From Paenibacillus_V sp046244365 (GTDB taxonomy: Bacteria; Bacillota; Bacilli; Paenibacillales; NBRC-103111): 64,000 bases of DNA. Shown one piece after another: positions 31,511-40,203 of this stretch (positions are counted from its first letter, which is position 1; each line of letters begins with the position of its first letter). The stretch is from NCBI RefSeq assembly GCF_046244365.1, contig NZ_CP176395.1, positions 2,480,001-2,544,000 of the forward strand, in the 5' to 3' direction. Below the pieces are notes generated by a model that did no database searches, had not been told where the DNA came from, and was given only the letters and a program-made list of their open reading frames with translations. The position numbers and the translations under genes were made by a program.

Positions 31511-32949
31511 GGTAGCGTCAAGAAGTTTGTGTAAGGTTGTAGGGGGATCCATCGGAACGATGGATAATCACTTGCTTTTTAAATGTTTGAATGTTCTGAC
31601 GATTTTTTTGGCGGAGGAGGACAGAGCCCAAGCGAAGGCGCGGGAGCTGGTTTTTTATTCCTCTTTAGCTGTTGAAGCCGGATAGCGTTCCTCAAAGATC
31701 TCAGTCAGTTTTTTCTTAACCGCCGGATCTCCAAACCCACGAATGACGCGGTTCTCGAAGCGCTCATTATACTCTATGGTATCTAGATAAATGATCTTCT
31801 CGGCAGCGTCAATGTTTGTTAAGCTGTTCATTGGTTTTAGCCGCTTCCGGAATTCTTTGTTCATGCGTTCGATGGGATTCGAGGTATAAATGGCTTCTTT
31901 GATCAGCGCTGGGTACTTGTAGAAGGTGAGCAGTGTGGGAAGCTGATCCTCCCAGGACTTCATTTCCCTCGGGTACTTCTTGCCCCATTTTGCCTTTACG
32001 GTATCGAAAGCAGCCATAGCCAGATCGTGATCGAGTGCGTGGTAGATTGTTTTCAGATCGTCGATAAATTCTACCTTATCCTGCACGCGAATCTTTGGAA
32101 ACGTAGACCGAACCTTGTGAACTATACAGTGCTGTACGTCAGCCTTCGGATACGTTTCACGGAAAGCGTCATCGAGCCCAGGAAGGCCGTCAAACACGCC
32201 TAACAAGACTTCCTGAGCACCGCGCTTGTACAGGTCCTTCAAGACGTCGCGCCAACCGTTCGCACTCTCTTGACCGCCTACGTAAAAGCCGAGAATCTGC
32301 CGATGTCCGTCTTCATCGATGCCCATGGCAAAGTAGATCGCTTCACCGCTAACCGTGCTGCGCTTGAGTTTGACGTACAGGCCGTCTAGGTAAATGACGG
32401 AGTAGCGTCTTTTGAGCGGCCTGGACTGCCACGCATGGATATCCTCCAGTACGGTTGCCGTAATGTTACTAACGGTGGTAGGCGAGTAATGGCTGCCAAA
32501 CATGCTTTCAATGAAACGAGCAACATCGCGGGTACCCATACCGCTTTTGTACATCTGGATGACCGCCTCCTCCAGCCAACCGTCACGCCGCTGGTAAGGT
32601 TGAAACACTTGAGTCTGGAAGTCGCCGTTACGGTCCCGCGGAACCTGTAAATCCTGGATATGCCCAAACTTGGTATGGAGAGAACGTTTGTAATACCCGT
32701 TGCGGCTATTGTGCTGAGCTCGTTCGTCATCGTCCATGAAGCTATTCATTTCCGCTTTCATGATACGCTCGAGATTTTCTTGAACAAACTGAGTGACAAG
32801 ATTTTCAAATAGATCGGATAGGGTTGTTTCGTGTATAGTTGCCATGAGTAGGGTTCCTTTCTTGGTGACGTCGCAATCCCGAGAATACCCTACTTTTTTG
32901 TTGCTTGACTAGGCTCCAATTCTTGGTACACAAACAATTGTACACCGTC
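31511..32949 (-). mobile_element. Intact IS256-family insertion sequence
   Basis: A 1439-bp element with one transposase gene. The 8-bp sequence CCAATATG occurs on both sides (31503-31510 and 32950-32957) as a target duplication. The ends form an imperfect inverted repeat of about 24 bases, beginning GG and sharing GTTTGTGTA inside. It inserted in the spacer between the GntR gene and the M20 peptidase gene, within dispersed repeats. Confidence 0.9.
31655..32845 (-). CDS. IS256-family (mutator type) transposase
   Basis: A 396-residue DDE transposase of full length. Catalytic candidates are Asp in 'VIYLDGLYVKLK', Asp in 'LLGVFDGLPGLDDAF' and Glu in 'TSNPIERMNKEFRKRLKPM', with the family motif 'DVQHCIVHKVRSTF'. 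There are no internal stops or frameshifts, so the element may still be active. The ATG at 32845 lies about 100 bases inside the right end. Confidence 0.95.
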   Translation of the reverse strand: MATIHETTLSDLFENLVTQFVQENLERIMKAEMNSFMDDDERAQHNSRNGYYKRSLHTKFGHIQDLQVPRDRNGDFQTQVFQPYQRRDGWLEEAVIQMYKSGMGTRDVARFIESMFGSHYSPTTVSNITATVLEDIHAWQSRPLKRRYSVIYLDGLYVKLKRSTVSGEAIYFAMGIDEDGHRQILGFYVGGQESANGWRDVLKDLYKRGAQEVLLGVFDGLPGLDDAFRETYPKADVQHCIVHKVRSTFPKIRVQDKVEFIDDLKTIYHALDHDLAMAAFDTVKAKWGKKYPREMKSWEDQLPTLLTFYKYPALIKEAIYTSNPIERMNKEFRKRLKPMNSLTNIDAAEKIIYLDTIEYNERFENRVIRGFGDPAVKKKLTEIFEERYPASTAKEE

Positions 32950-33058
32950 CCAATATGTCCAATTGGCTGTAAATAATGCCTCGAAAATCCGCAAAGTCCG
33001 GCACGTTGAAGACAAGCGGATATGGAATTCAGTCATAAGATAAGTATTGACCAATATA

Positions 33059-33072
33059 TATTATATATAATA
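33059..33072. promoter_or_regulatory. 14-bp palindrome TATTATATATAATA, copy 2, within promoter
   Basis: Identical to the copy at 30408-30421. It lies between TTGACC (33047-33052) and TATATT (33071-33076), an 18-base spacer, so a bound repressor would block the promoter of the M20 peptidase gene. Confidence 0.6.
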
Positions 33073-33126
33073 TATTATGTTCAAGGAGCTGGCAGTACGA
33101 TTTCAGCAAGCGAAGGAGAGACTCTT

Positions 33127-34302
33127 ATGTCTGTGGAAGCCGAAACGGCGAAGCATCCTGCCGTTGCTATTCTGGAAGACTTGATCCGGATTGAAAGCGT
33201 TAACCCTCATTTCGACAGCGGGGCGAAAGGGGAAAAGGAAGTTGCCGATTACATCGAGAAACGGATGCAGGCTGCAGGCATACCGGTAAGAAGACAACCG
33301 GTTTTTCCCGGCAGGGATAACCTGATTATCGAGCTAAGAACAGGCAAGCCGGTGCCGACGCTGCTTTTTGAGTCCCATATGGACACCGTTTCGCTGGGCT
33401 CGATGGTCGATCCGCTGACGCCTCGTTATAGGGACGGCAAGCTGTACGGCCGGGGAGCTTGCGATACGAAGGGTACGCTGGCCGGGATGATCTACACGAT
33501 CGAGCAATGTGCGCGGAATCCGGAAGCGCTGTCTGCGGATCTCGTCTTCTGCGCTTCCGTCGATGAAGAGCATGAATATTACGGGTTGCGCGCCTTTATG
33601 GGGCTTGACATGAAGATTGACGGTGCCGTAGTCGGAGAACCGACGGAAATGGGCATCGTCGTCGCTCACAAAGGCTGCGCCCGGTTTACGGTGCAAACGC
33701 ACGGTAAGGCGGCGCACAGCTCGATGCCGGAGCAGGGGGACAGCGCCGTCTATCAGATGATGGAGGTGCTTCGCTTCATTCGCGAGGAGATCGAGCCGGA
33801 GCTGGCACAGCGGCGCCACCCGCTTTGCGGATCGCCGACCATCGTCGTCGGGACGATCAACGGCGGCACCCAAATCAATATCGTGCCGGAGAGCTGCACG
33901 ATCCAGATCGACCGCAGGATCATCCCCGGCGAACGGCCGGATGAGGTACTGGCCGATTTTACGGCAAGGCTTCAAGCATATGCGGAAGGGAAGGGAATCC
34001 GTTTTACGATCGGGGAGCTTCTGCTCGATTGGGCGCTCGATACGCCGGCCGACGCTTCGATCGTACCCTGGGCGCAGCGGGCGGCGCGGCAGCTCGGGCT
34101 AAACGAGCAACCGGTCGGGGTCCCCTATTCCAGTGACGCGAGCAAGCTGCAGCGCAAGGGCATCCCGACGATCGTGTATGGGCCGGGCTCGATTGCACAA
34201 GCGCACTCGAGGGAGGAATGGGTGCCTGTCCGCGAGGTCGAGCAAGCGGCGGAGTACTATTTGCAGCTGGCGACGATGTTCGGAAGCCGGGAACGCGAAT
34301 AG
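33127..34302 (+). CDS. M20-family peptidase/deacylase (ArgE/DapE/ACY1-like)
   Basis: A 391-residue dinuclear zinc hydrolase that removes acyl groups from amino acids or cleaves small amides. Metal ligands appear in 'ESHMDTVSLGS' (H, D), 'GRGACDTKG' (bridging D), 'SVDEEHEYYG' (catalytic E and ligand E) and 'GEPTEMG'; the dimerisation domain begins 'AHKGCARFTVQTHGKAAHSS'. An upstream start at 33022 lies inside the promoter; the ATG at 33127 with AAGGAG is correct. It starts a run of five catabolic genes under the shared palindrome. Confidence 0.9.
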   Translation: MSVEAETAKHPAVAILEDLIRIESVNPHFDSGAKGEKEVADYIEKRMQAAGIPVRRQPVFPGRDNLIIELRTGKPVPTLLFESHMDTVSLGSMVDPLTPRYRDGKLYGRGACDTKGTLAGMIYTIEQCARNPEALSADLVFCASVDEEHEYYGLRAFMGLDMKIDGAVVGEPTEMGIVVAHKGCARFTVQTHGKAAHSSMPEQGDSAVYQMMEVLRFIREEIEPELAQRRHPLCGSPTIVVGTINGGTQINIVPESCTIQIDRRIIPGERPDEVLADFTARLQAYAEGKGIRFTIGELLLDWALDTPADASIVPWAQRAARQLGLNEQPVGVPYSSDASKLQRKGIPTIVYGPGSIAQAHSREEWVPVREVEQAAEYYLQLATMFGSRERE

Positions 34303-34462
34303 TATCCGCTAAGTTCGCGAGCGTTCGAACCGAAGCGGGAACGGTTACGTGTCCAACTGCAGGCCGATACCCATAGCTAATCGGCGGAAATGAATTTTGG
34401 CAGCCGATTGACATCTAGACAGAGCGGCCATCCAATGGCTAGGAAGGACAGGAGGAGCGAAT

Positions 34463-35200
34463 ATGCGGATATCGGATCGCATTTACTTGGTCGGAAGCGG
34501 CAAGCACGGCCATGAATTGACCCATCGTATGGATTGCAACGTCTATTTGCTGGACGGGGGGAGCGAGCTTGCGCTGATCGACGCCGGAAGCGGTCTTGCG
34601 CCGGAGCGGATTATTGCGAATATCGAGCAGGACGGCTTCGACGTCGCGAAGGTGAAGCGGCTGCTGCTGACTCACGTTCACGGCGATCACGGCGGCGGTG
34701 CGTACTATTTCCATCGGGAGTACGGCATGGAGGTCATCGCGGCCGCCGAAGCCGCTCCGTGGCTGGAGCAAGGAGACAAAGACAAGACGAGCATCGGCGC
34801 GGCGATAGCGGCCGGCGTTTATCCCGCCGACTACGTCTATCCCGCGTGTCCCGTTGCCCGGAGCGTTCGCGAAGGAGACCGGATCGCGGTCGGCGAGCTG
34901 GAGCTGGAGGTGCTCGAAACGCCGGGTCACAGCCGCGGCCATGTGAGCTTTGCACTCGAGCTGGAGGGGACGCGCTCGCTTTTTGCCGGAGATGTTGTAT
35001 TCGCGGGCGGCAAGGTCGTCATCCAGAACATATGGGATTGTTTTATCGGGGAATATGCCGACAGCATGGATAAATTGAACCGGCGCGGCTTCGATCGGTT
35101 GTTTTCCGGGCATGGGCCTTACTTGTTGTCCGAGGCGTGGAGACATATCGAGCAGGCGGACGCCTGCTTTAAGCGGTTGGATATTCCGCCGAACCTGTGA
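34463..35200 (+). CDS. MBL-fold metallo-hydrolase
   Basis: A 245-residue metallo-beta-lactamase-fold hydrolase with the zinc motif 'THVHGDHGGG' near residues 70-79, 'ETPGHSRGHVSF' and 'LFAGDVVFAGG' (later Asp), and 'LFSGHGPYL' (last His). Substrate unknown. The ATG at 34463 follows GGAGGAG. It lies 160 bases after the M20 gene, where no terminator is seen, and its end abuts the aminotransferase gene, so it belongs to the same unit. Confidence 0.88.
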   Translation: MRISDRIYLVGSGKHGHELTHRMDCNVYLLDGGSELALIDAGSGLAPERIIANIEQDGFDVAKVKRLLLTHVHGDHGGGAYYFHREYGMEVIAAAEAAPWLEQGDKDKTSIGAAIAAGVYPADYVYPACPVARSVREGDRIAVGELELEVLETPGHSRGHVSFALELEGTRSLFAGDVVFAGGKVVIQNIWDCFIGEYADSMDKLNRRGFDRLFSGHGPYLLSEAWRHIEQADACFKRLDIPPNL

Positions 35201-35232
35201 GCGGGGCGGTGAACGAGAAAGGGGAGAGGACG

Positions 35233-36366
35233 ATGAAGAACGCGCTGCTCGGCAAAGAATCTTTTGTCGGCTTGGACAAATTTACGTGGTTGTATGGCGG
35301 GGCGGAGACGCCTCCCCATATCACATGCATCGAAGCGATGAACACCTATATGCAGAACCGGGCAAAAGGGCCCGAGGGACGGGAGCTGCATACGCTAGCG
35401 GAGCAAAGCTTAAGGCGAAACATCGCGAAGCTCCTGAACGGCCGGGAGCAGGACATCGCTTTGCTCTCCAATGCGTCGGAATGTATTACGGCGATCGTCC
35501 ATGCGCTCGAACTAAAAGAAGGCGACAACGTCGTCATTAATACGCTGGAGTACCCTTCCGGCGTTATGCCCGTGCTGCAGCTGCAAAACGAGGGTGTCGA
35601 GGTACGGATCGTCGAGCATACGGACTGGCAAGTATCGGTCGACGCCATGATGGAGCAGGTCGATTCGCGCACGAGGCTGGTGATGGCCAGTCATGTAAGC
35701 TATTTGTCCGGCGCGAGATTCGATCATAAAGCGTTATACGCGCAACTGAAGAAGACGGATGCTTTGTTCTTGCTGGATGTGACCCAATCTCTCGGTGCGG
35801 TGTCCGTCGACATGAACGAAGCCGACTTTGTGGTCAGCAGCTCGTACAAATGGCTACTTGCCGTACACGGACTGGGCATTCTGGGCATCAATCCGGCAAG
35901 GACGCAGGATCTGGTTCCTCACTCGGTAGGCTGGAGAAGCGTGAAGAGCATTTTCCACGACCGCCGTTTCCAGGATTACGATTTTCTGGACGATGCCAGG
36001 AGGTTCGAGCTCGGTTATCCGAGCTATCCTTCGATCTACGCGATGAACGCCTCGACCGGACTGTTGCTGGAGACGGGAATCGATCGGATCGAGGAGCATA
36101 TTGCGGAGCTGGGAGGACGGCTGATCCGTGAGCTTACCGCTCTCGGCTATTCGGTCATGACGCCTGCGGATCCTCAGCAGCGGGCAGGCAATATCGCCGT
36201 CGCCTTCGAGCGGGGCGGAGAGCTGGCGGATTCGCTGCGCGAGCAGGGCGTGCTCGTTTGGGGCGGAGACGGCAGGTTCCGCGCATCTATCCACGGCTAT
36301 AACGATTCGGCGGATATCGATAAGCTTTTGGCTTTGCTTCCCGCGCATACGGCCGCTTTGCGGTAG
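35233..36366 (+). CDS. Class V aminotransferase-fold PLP enzyme
   Basis: A 377-residue PLP enzyme related to cysteine desulfurases and isopenicillin N epimerase-like proteins. The PLP lysine is in 'VVSSSYKWLLAVHGLGIL', the PLP Asp in 'LFLLDVTQSLGAVSVD', and 'LSNASECITAIVHAL' binds phosphate. There is no desulfurase-type active Cys loop that I can place, so lyase or aminotransferase activity on a small amino acid is more likely. The ATG at 35233 has AAGGGGAGAGG upstream; a GTG at 35197 overlapping the previous gene is less likely. Confidence 0.85.
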   Translation: MKNALLGKESFVGLDKFTWLYGGAETPPHITCIEAMNTYMQNRAKGPEGRELHTLAEQSLRRNIAKLLNGREQDIALLSNASECITAIVHALELKEGDNVVINTLEYPSGVMPVLQLQNEGVEVRIVEHTDWQVSVDAMMEQVDSRTRLVMASHVSYLSGARFDHKALYAQLKKTDALFLLDVTQSLGAVSVDMNEADFVVSSSYKWLLAVHGLGILGINPARTQDLVPHSVGWRSVKSIFHDRRFQDYDFLDDARRFELGYPSYPSIYAMNASTGLLLETGIDRIEEHIAELGGRLIRELTALGYSVMTPADPQQRAGNIAVAFERGGELADSLREQGVLVWGGDGRFRASIHGYNDSADIDKLLALLPAHTAALR

Positions 36367-36539
36367 AGCGTGACGGCGAGGAGATCGTATCTCCCAAATC
36401 GGTTCCGATGCTGCTGCTGAGAAGCGGCTGACGATACCGTCATGAAAGTGTCAGAAGTCTGCGTTTCGCGGTTGCCCCTTATGAAAAACAGGCTTGAAGG
36501 CCGAGCCATAACGATGATCTAGAACAGGGAGTGGAGAAA

Positions 36540-37535
36540 ATGGGTAAAGTAAAAGTAGGCATTATCGGACTGGGCAGCTGGGGAAGCTGTCATCTGGAAG
36601 CGTATGCTTCCATGCCGCAAGTAGAAGTAGTCGCCATATGCGATATGAACGGCGAGAGAGTGCGGAGTCTTGCGGAGCGTTTCGGCGTGCCGCATGCGTA
36701 TACGGACAGCGCCGAGCTGCTGCAGCGGGACGATATTCAGCTGGTCAACATCGCCACCTTCGAGAACAACCATTTCGAGCCGGCGATTCGGGCGCTGGAG
36801 TCGGGCAAGCATGTGCTCGTGGAAAAGCCGATCTCCACGAAGCTGAGCGAGGCGGTAGGGATGCAGGAAACGGCGGAAAAGAACGGCAAATTTATTTTCG
36901 CCGGCCACCTGCTTCGTTTTGAACCGCGTTACGCGGATATTTATCAGGCGATCCGTTCGGAACGGATAGGCGCGCCGCACAGCATGTTCTTTAAGCGCGG
37001 ACGTACGAAAGCGATGTTTACCACCTATAAACGGACGCATACGGTTTATGAATTGTCGGTTCACGATCTGGACCTTGCCATCTGGTATGCCGGAAGCAGG
37101 GTGAAGAAGGTCAAGGCCTACGGGAAGAAAGTCAACGATACGGCCGTACCGGATATTTTGTGGGCGAGCCTGGAATTTGCGAACGGGGTTATTGCGACTC
37201 TGCACAGCAACTGGATGACGCCGGACGAAGCCGGGATTATTATGAACGATGCGGTGGAGATCATCGGAACGAACGGTACGGCGCAGTTCGAGAACAGCGG
37301 CTCGAATCTGCAGCTGTGGGATGCCACCGGGAGAAGATCGCCCGATTACTTCATTCACCAGACGTTTCATGGAAGCTCGACGGGGGCGCTACGCGATCAG
37401 CTGAACTACATTTGCGGCTGCGTAGAGAGCGGAAACGCTCCGACCTACACGTCGTTCGACGATGCGGTGCATGGCATCGAGGTTGCGGAGGCGATCGTCA
37501 AGTCGTTCGACAGCGGGCAGGAAATTATTTTATAA
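36540..37535 (+). CDS. Gfo/Idh/MocA-family oxidoreductase
   Basis: A 331-residue NAD(P)-dependent dehydrogenase, usually acting on sugars, inositols or their derivatives. The Rossmann motif is 'VGIIGLGSWGSCHLEAYA' at residues 5-22, the family motif 'HVLVEKPISTKLSEA' has the catalytic Lys, and a C-terminal beta-sheet domain follows with 'VYELSVHDLDLAIW' carrying the catalytic His. The ATG at 36540 has AGGGAGTGGAG upstream. It is the last gene before a terminator and fits a role in sugar or amino-sugar catabolism with the glycosidase-like protein. Confidence 0.9.
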   Translation: MGKVKVGIIGLGSWGSCHLEAYASMPQVEVVAICDMNGERVRSLAERFGVPHAYTDSAELLQRDDIQLVNIATFENNHFEPAIRALESGKHVLVEKPISTKLSEAVGMQETAEKNGKFIFAGHLLRFEPRYADIYQAIRSERIGAPHSMFFKRGRTKAMFTTYKRTHTVYELSVHDLDLAIWYAGSRVKKVKAYGKKVNDTAVPDILWASLEFANGVIATLHSNWMTPDEAGIIMNDAVEIIGTNGTAQFENSGSNLQLWDATGRRSPDYFIHQTFHGSSTGALRDQLNYICGCVESGNAPTYTSFDDAVHGIEVAEAIVKSFDSGQEIIL

Positions 37536-37548
37536 TCGTCAAACGAGC

Positions 37549-37581
37549 GGCACGGACCTTGAGGTTCGTGCTGTTTTTCTT
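37549..37581 (+). terminator. Terminator after Gfo/Idh gene
   Basis: CGGCACGGACC pairs with GGTTCGTGCTG (two G.U pairs), followed by TTTTTCTTTT. Confidence 0.85.
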
Positions 37582-37689
37582 TTGCCGCGGCGGTTCTTAA
37601 AATAAAGTATAGTAAGGGTAGTAAAGCAAGACACTGCTGTACGGGGAAAGTATGAATCGGGTCAGGATAAGCAGGCAAGGGGGGAGAAC

Positions 37690-38868
37690 ATGAGGCACAG
37701 CGGGGTATCCGGTAAAAAAGCACTGATTGCCGGTTTCGGTATCGGAGGGCTTTGCGCAGCGATCGCTTTGCAAAAGGCCGGCTGGGAGACGGTTATTTTC
37801 GAGAAAGCTTCGGAACGAACGGAAGGCGGAGCCGGGATTGTTATGGCCGCCAATGCTATGAAGGCACTCGGTAAGCTAGGCGCAGCGGAACGAGTTCGGA
37901 TGGAAGGAATGGAGGTCGGAATGGCGGAAATCCGTACGTGGGACGGAAAACTGATTACGAAATTACCGGCTCGGAAGCAAGCTGAGCGGTATGGCAGCCC
38001 TAGCTATTTGATTCACCGGGCGGAACTGCGAGGCATTCTTAGCGATGTACTGGCTCCGGGCACAGACGTGCAGTTTAACAAAAAGCTGGAAAACTGGGTA
38101 CAAAACAAAGGGAAAGTGACCGTAACTTTCGCCGACGGGACCCGGGCTGAAGGGGATTTGCTAATAGGTGCGGACGGGCTTCATTCCACCGTGAGAGAAG
38201 GGCTCTTTGGCCATACGCCTTTGCGTTATTCAGGCTATACCGCGCTGCGGGGCATTTCCGTATTTCGCGACGAGCGTTATCCGATGGCTGCCGGAGGCGG
38301 CTTTGAGGCTTGGGGCCCTGGCAAACGCTTCGGATTCTCCCATCTTGGAAAAGGCCGCATATTTTGGTTTGCGGCAATCAATGCCCCGCAAGGGACGATG
38401 GCACCGGCAAGCGAGCGTAAACGTGCGGCACTTAAGCATTTTCGGGGATGGTACGACCCGATTGAAGCGGTCATCGAAGCGACGGAGGGAGCTGCCGTGC
38501 TTGCGCATGATATTTTTGACCGCAAGCCTGCTTCGACATGGCACGACGGATGCGTTGCGCTGCTTGGCGATGCGGCTCATCCGATGCTTCCCAATCTGGG
38601 TCAGGGAGGAGCACAGGCCATTGAGGACTCGCTTGTGCTGGCGGCTTGCCTGGAAAAGCATCCTTCGGATATTCCGGCAGCTTTGCTTGCCTATGAGCAG
38701 CGCCGAATGGCGCGTACCAACCGAATCGTACGCGAATCGCGGCGAATGGGACGCTTGGTCCAGCTGGAGCATCCTGCAGCGATCCGGATGCGTAACGCGC
38801 TGCTTCGTGCGATGCCTGACCGTATTCAGCTTGGACGTTTGCATTGGCTGTTGGGGTACGAGGTGTAA
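37690..38868 (+). CDS. FAD-dependent monooxygenase (aromatic hydroxylase type)
   Basis: A 392-residue group A flavoprotein monooxygenase. The FAD site is 'ALIAGFGIGGLCAAIALQKAGW' at about residues 11-32, the DG motif is 'LLIGADGLHSTVRE' and the second FAD motif is 'LLGDAAHPMLPNLGQGGAQAIEDS'. It resembles salicylate/zeaxanthin-type enzymes; the substrate cannot be told. The ATG at 37690 has GGGGGAG upstream. It has no obvious operon partners. Confidence 0.87.
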   Translation: MRHSGVSGKKALIAGFGIGGLCAAIALQKAGWETVIFEKASERTEGGAGIVMAANAMKALGKLGAAERVRMEGMEVGMAEIRTWDGKLITKLPARKQAERYGSPSYLIHRAELRGILSDVLAPGTDVQFNKKLENWVQNKGKVTVTFADGTRAEGDLLIGADGLHSTVREGLFGHTPLRYSGYTALRGISVFRDERYPMAAGGGFEAWGPGKRFGFSHLGKGRIFWFAAINAPQGTMAPASERKRAALKHFRGWYDPIEAVIEATEGAAVLAHDIFDRKPASTWHDGCVALLGDAAHPMLPNLGQGGAQAIEDSLVLAACLEKHPSDIPAALLAYEQRRMARTNRIVRESRRMGRLVQLEHPAAIRMRNALLRAMPDRIQLGRLHWLLGYEV

Positions 38869-38878
38869 GGTAACCTTT

Positions 38879-38895
38879 CGGCGGAGCCGTTTTTT
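38879..38895 (+). terminator. Short terminator CGGC/GCCG plus T6
   Basis: A 4-bp stem with GGA loop and six T residues, just after the monooxygenase stop. Weak but well placed. Confidence 0.5.
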
Positions 38896-38917
38896 CTGCA
38901 AATGCCGTTACTTGGAA

Positions 38918-39262
38918 TCAGTTTCCGATGGTTCCCGCAATCTTCTTTGGCGCGTTATAGCGCCAAGCATGAATGATGTGCTCGCGCAGCTCGTCCGGAT
39001 CGACAGCCGGCAGGCGGATCAGGATAGCCGGATAATGGAGATAATGGTCGGTTATGAAATAAACGTCCGGATTGGAAAGCATGAGAAACTCTCGCATTTC
39101 GTAGCCGAGCTTCAAAGCGAGCGTTTCGCCGTCCTCGCGCAGTCTGGCAAAAAACTTGCCGCCAACCTTGAACGACGGCGTTCCGTAAGAGGTTCCCTCC
39201 GTTACGGCGGGTAACTTCTCGGCGATACGGCGAACGGTTTCCAGGTATGGATTGGGCTCCAT
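38918..39262 (-). CDS. MmcQ/YjbR-family protein
   Basis: A 114-residue protein of the YjbR (MmcQ, double-wing DNA-binding-like) family, with 'LPAVTEGTSYGTPSFKVGGKFFARL' and 'HYLHYPAILIRLPAVDPDELREHIIHAWRYNAPKK' at the usual positions. The biochemical role of the family is unsettled. It follows the HAD gene by five bases on the same strand and is probably translated from the same message. Confidence 0.88.
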   Translation of the reverse strand: MEPNPYLETVRRIAEKLPAVTEGTSYGTPSFKVGGKFFARLREDGETLALKLGYEMREFLMLSNPDVYFITDHYLHYPAILIRLPAVDPDELREHIIHAWRYNAPKKIAGTIGN

Positions 39263-39267
39263 TTACA

Positions 39268-39945
39268 CTACCTCCTCGGCTTCCCTGATGGTTGAATATA
39301 AGGAAGTAAATCCTCTAGCTTTTCGATTCTCCCGATAGCGGGTACGCCTCTCTGGTCCATAATTTGCCGGGGGGTCCGGTAGCATACGAAAGGGATGTTT
39401 GCGTCCGCCGAGCCTTTGCCGTCAATCCAAGAGTCACCGACCGAGAGCCATTCGTCTTCCGCAATGTCCGGGAATTGCCCTTTCACGTAAAGAAATCCGG
39501 AAGGGGACGGTTTCAGAGAGGTCATTTGTTCCCTTCCCGCAACGAGATCGAAGTAGCGGATGATCCCGGTTTCTTCGAGCGCCTTTTGTGCCGCAGGCCA
39601 TGCGTTATTCGTGACGACCGCCAGCACGAAGCTGCCGTGAAGCTGCGCAAGCAGCTCTTCCGCTCCCGGCTCAAGCCCGGCGCCCTCCATGCCGGCGAGC
39701 TCATGCTTAACCGCCACCGCTAGAAGTTCTTCATAGAGGCTGTCGCTGATTCCCGCATGTTTGGCCGCTTCGAGCAGGGTAGCCGTCGTATGATCCTGAA
39801 CGGGAAAAAGCCGGGGCAGTACACCGGCGGCGACCAGATGCCGGAACACATCCTGCTTCATCGCCGGAAAGTCGATGCTCGACTGCAGCAGCGTATTGTC
39901 CATATCGAAAATGATGCCCTTGATGCGATTCGTTCGCGTCGTCAT
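39268..39945 (-). CDS. HAD-superfamily hydrolase (PGP/YjjG-like)
   Basis: A 225-residue phosphatase-like protein. Motif I is 'IIFDMDNTLL' with the nucleophile Asp14 and Asp16, motif II is 'LAVVTNNAWPAAQKAL', motif III Lys lies in 'SLKPSPSGF' and motif IV is 'WLSVGDSWIDGKGSADANI'. The helical cap between motifs I and II marks subfamily IA. Substrate unknown. It heads a two-gene unit with the YjbR protein. Confidence 0.88.
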   Translation of the reverse strand: MTTRTNRIKGIIFDMDNTLLQSSIDFPAMKQDVFRHLVAAGVLPRLFPVQDHTTATLLEAAKHAGISDSLYEELLAVAVKHELAGMEGAGLEPGAEELLAQLHGSFVLAVVTNNAWPAAQKALEETGIIRYFDLVAGREQMTSLKPSPSGFLYVKGQFPDIAEDEWLSVGDSWIDGKGSADANIPFVCYRTPRQIMDQRGVPAIGRIEKLEDLLPYIQPSGKPRR

Positions 39946-40162
39946 AGGTTCTCCTTAGCGGGATGTATTTTGATTGTACAGAAATTCCTTGACCGCATCC
40001 GAAAACATCAGCATGAGAGAACTGACTGCATTGACGATCAGGCAAATAATCAACCGACCAGAAGGACGCGGGCAGATCAGCCTGATGGGGATTCGCCGGC
40101 CACTCAAGTATACCATATGTTGGTTAGGGAACCAGTTGTCTTAGAAAATAGGCGAAGACGCC

Positions 40163-40187
40163 AAAAAAGCTTGATCGCTCAAGCTTT
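40163..40187 (-). terminator. Terminator of the PhyH gene
   Basis: On the minus strand AAAGCTTGA and TCAAGCTTTTTT form a hairpin with GCGA loop and T-run. Confidence 0.8.
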
Positions 40188-40203
40188 CGGCGTTCTGGCA
40201 CTA

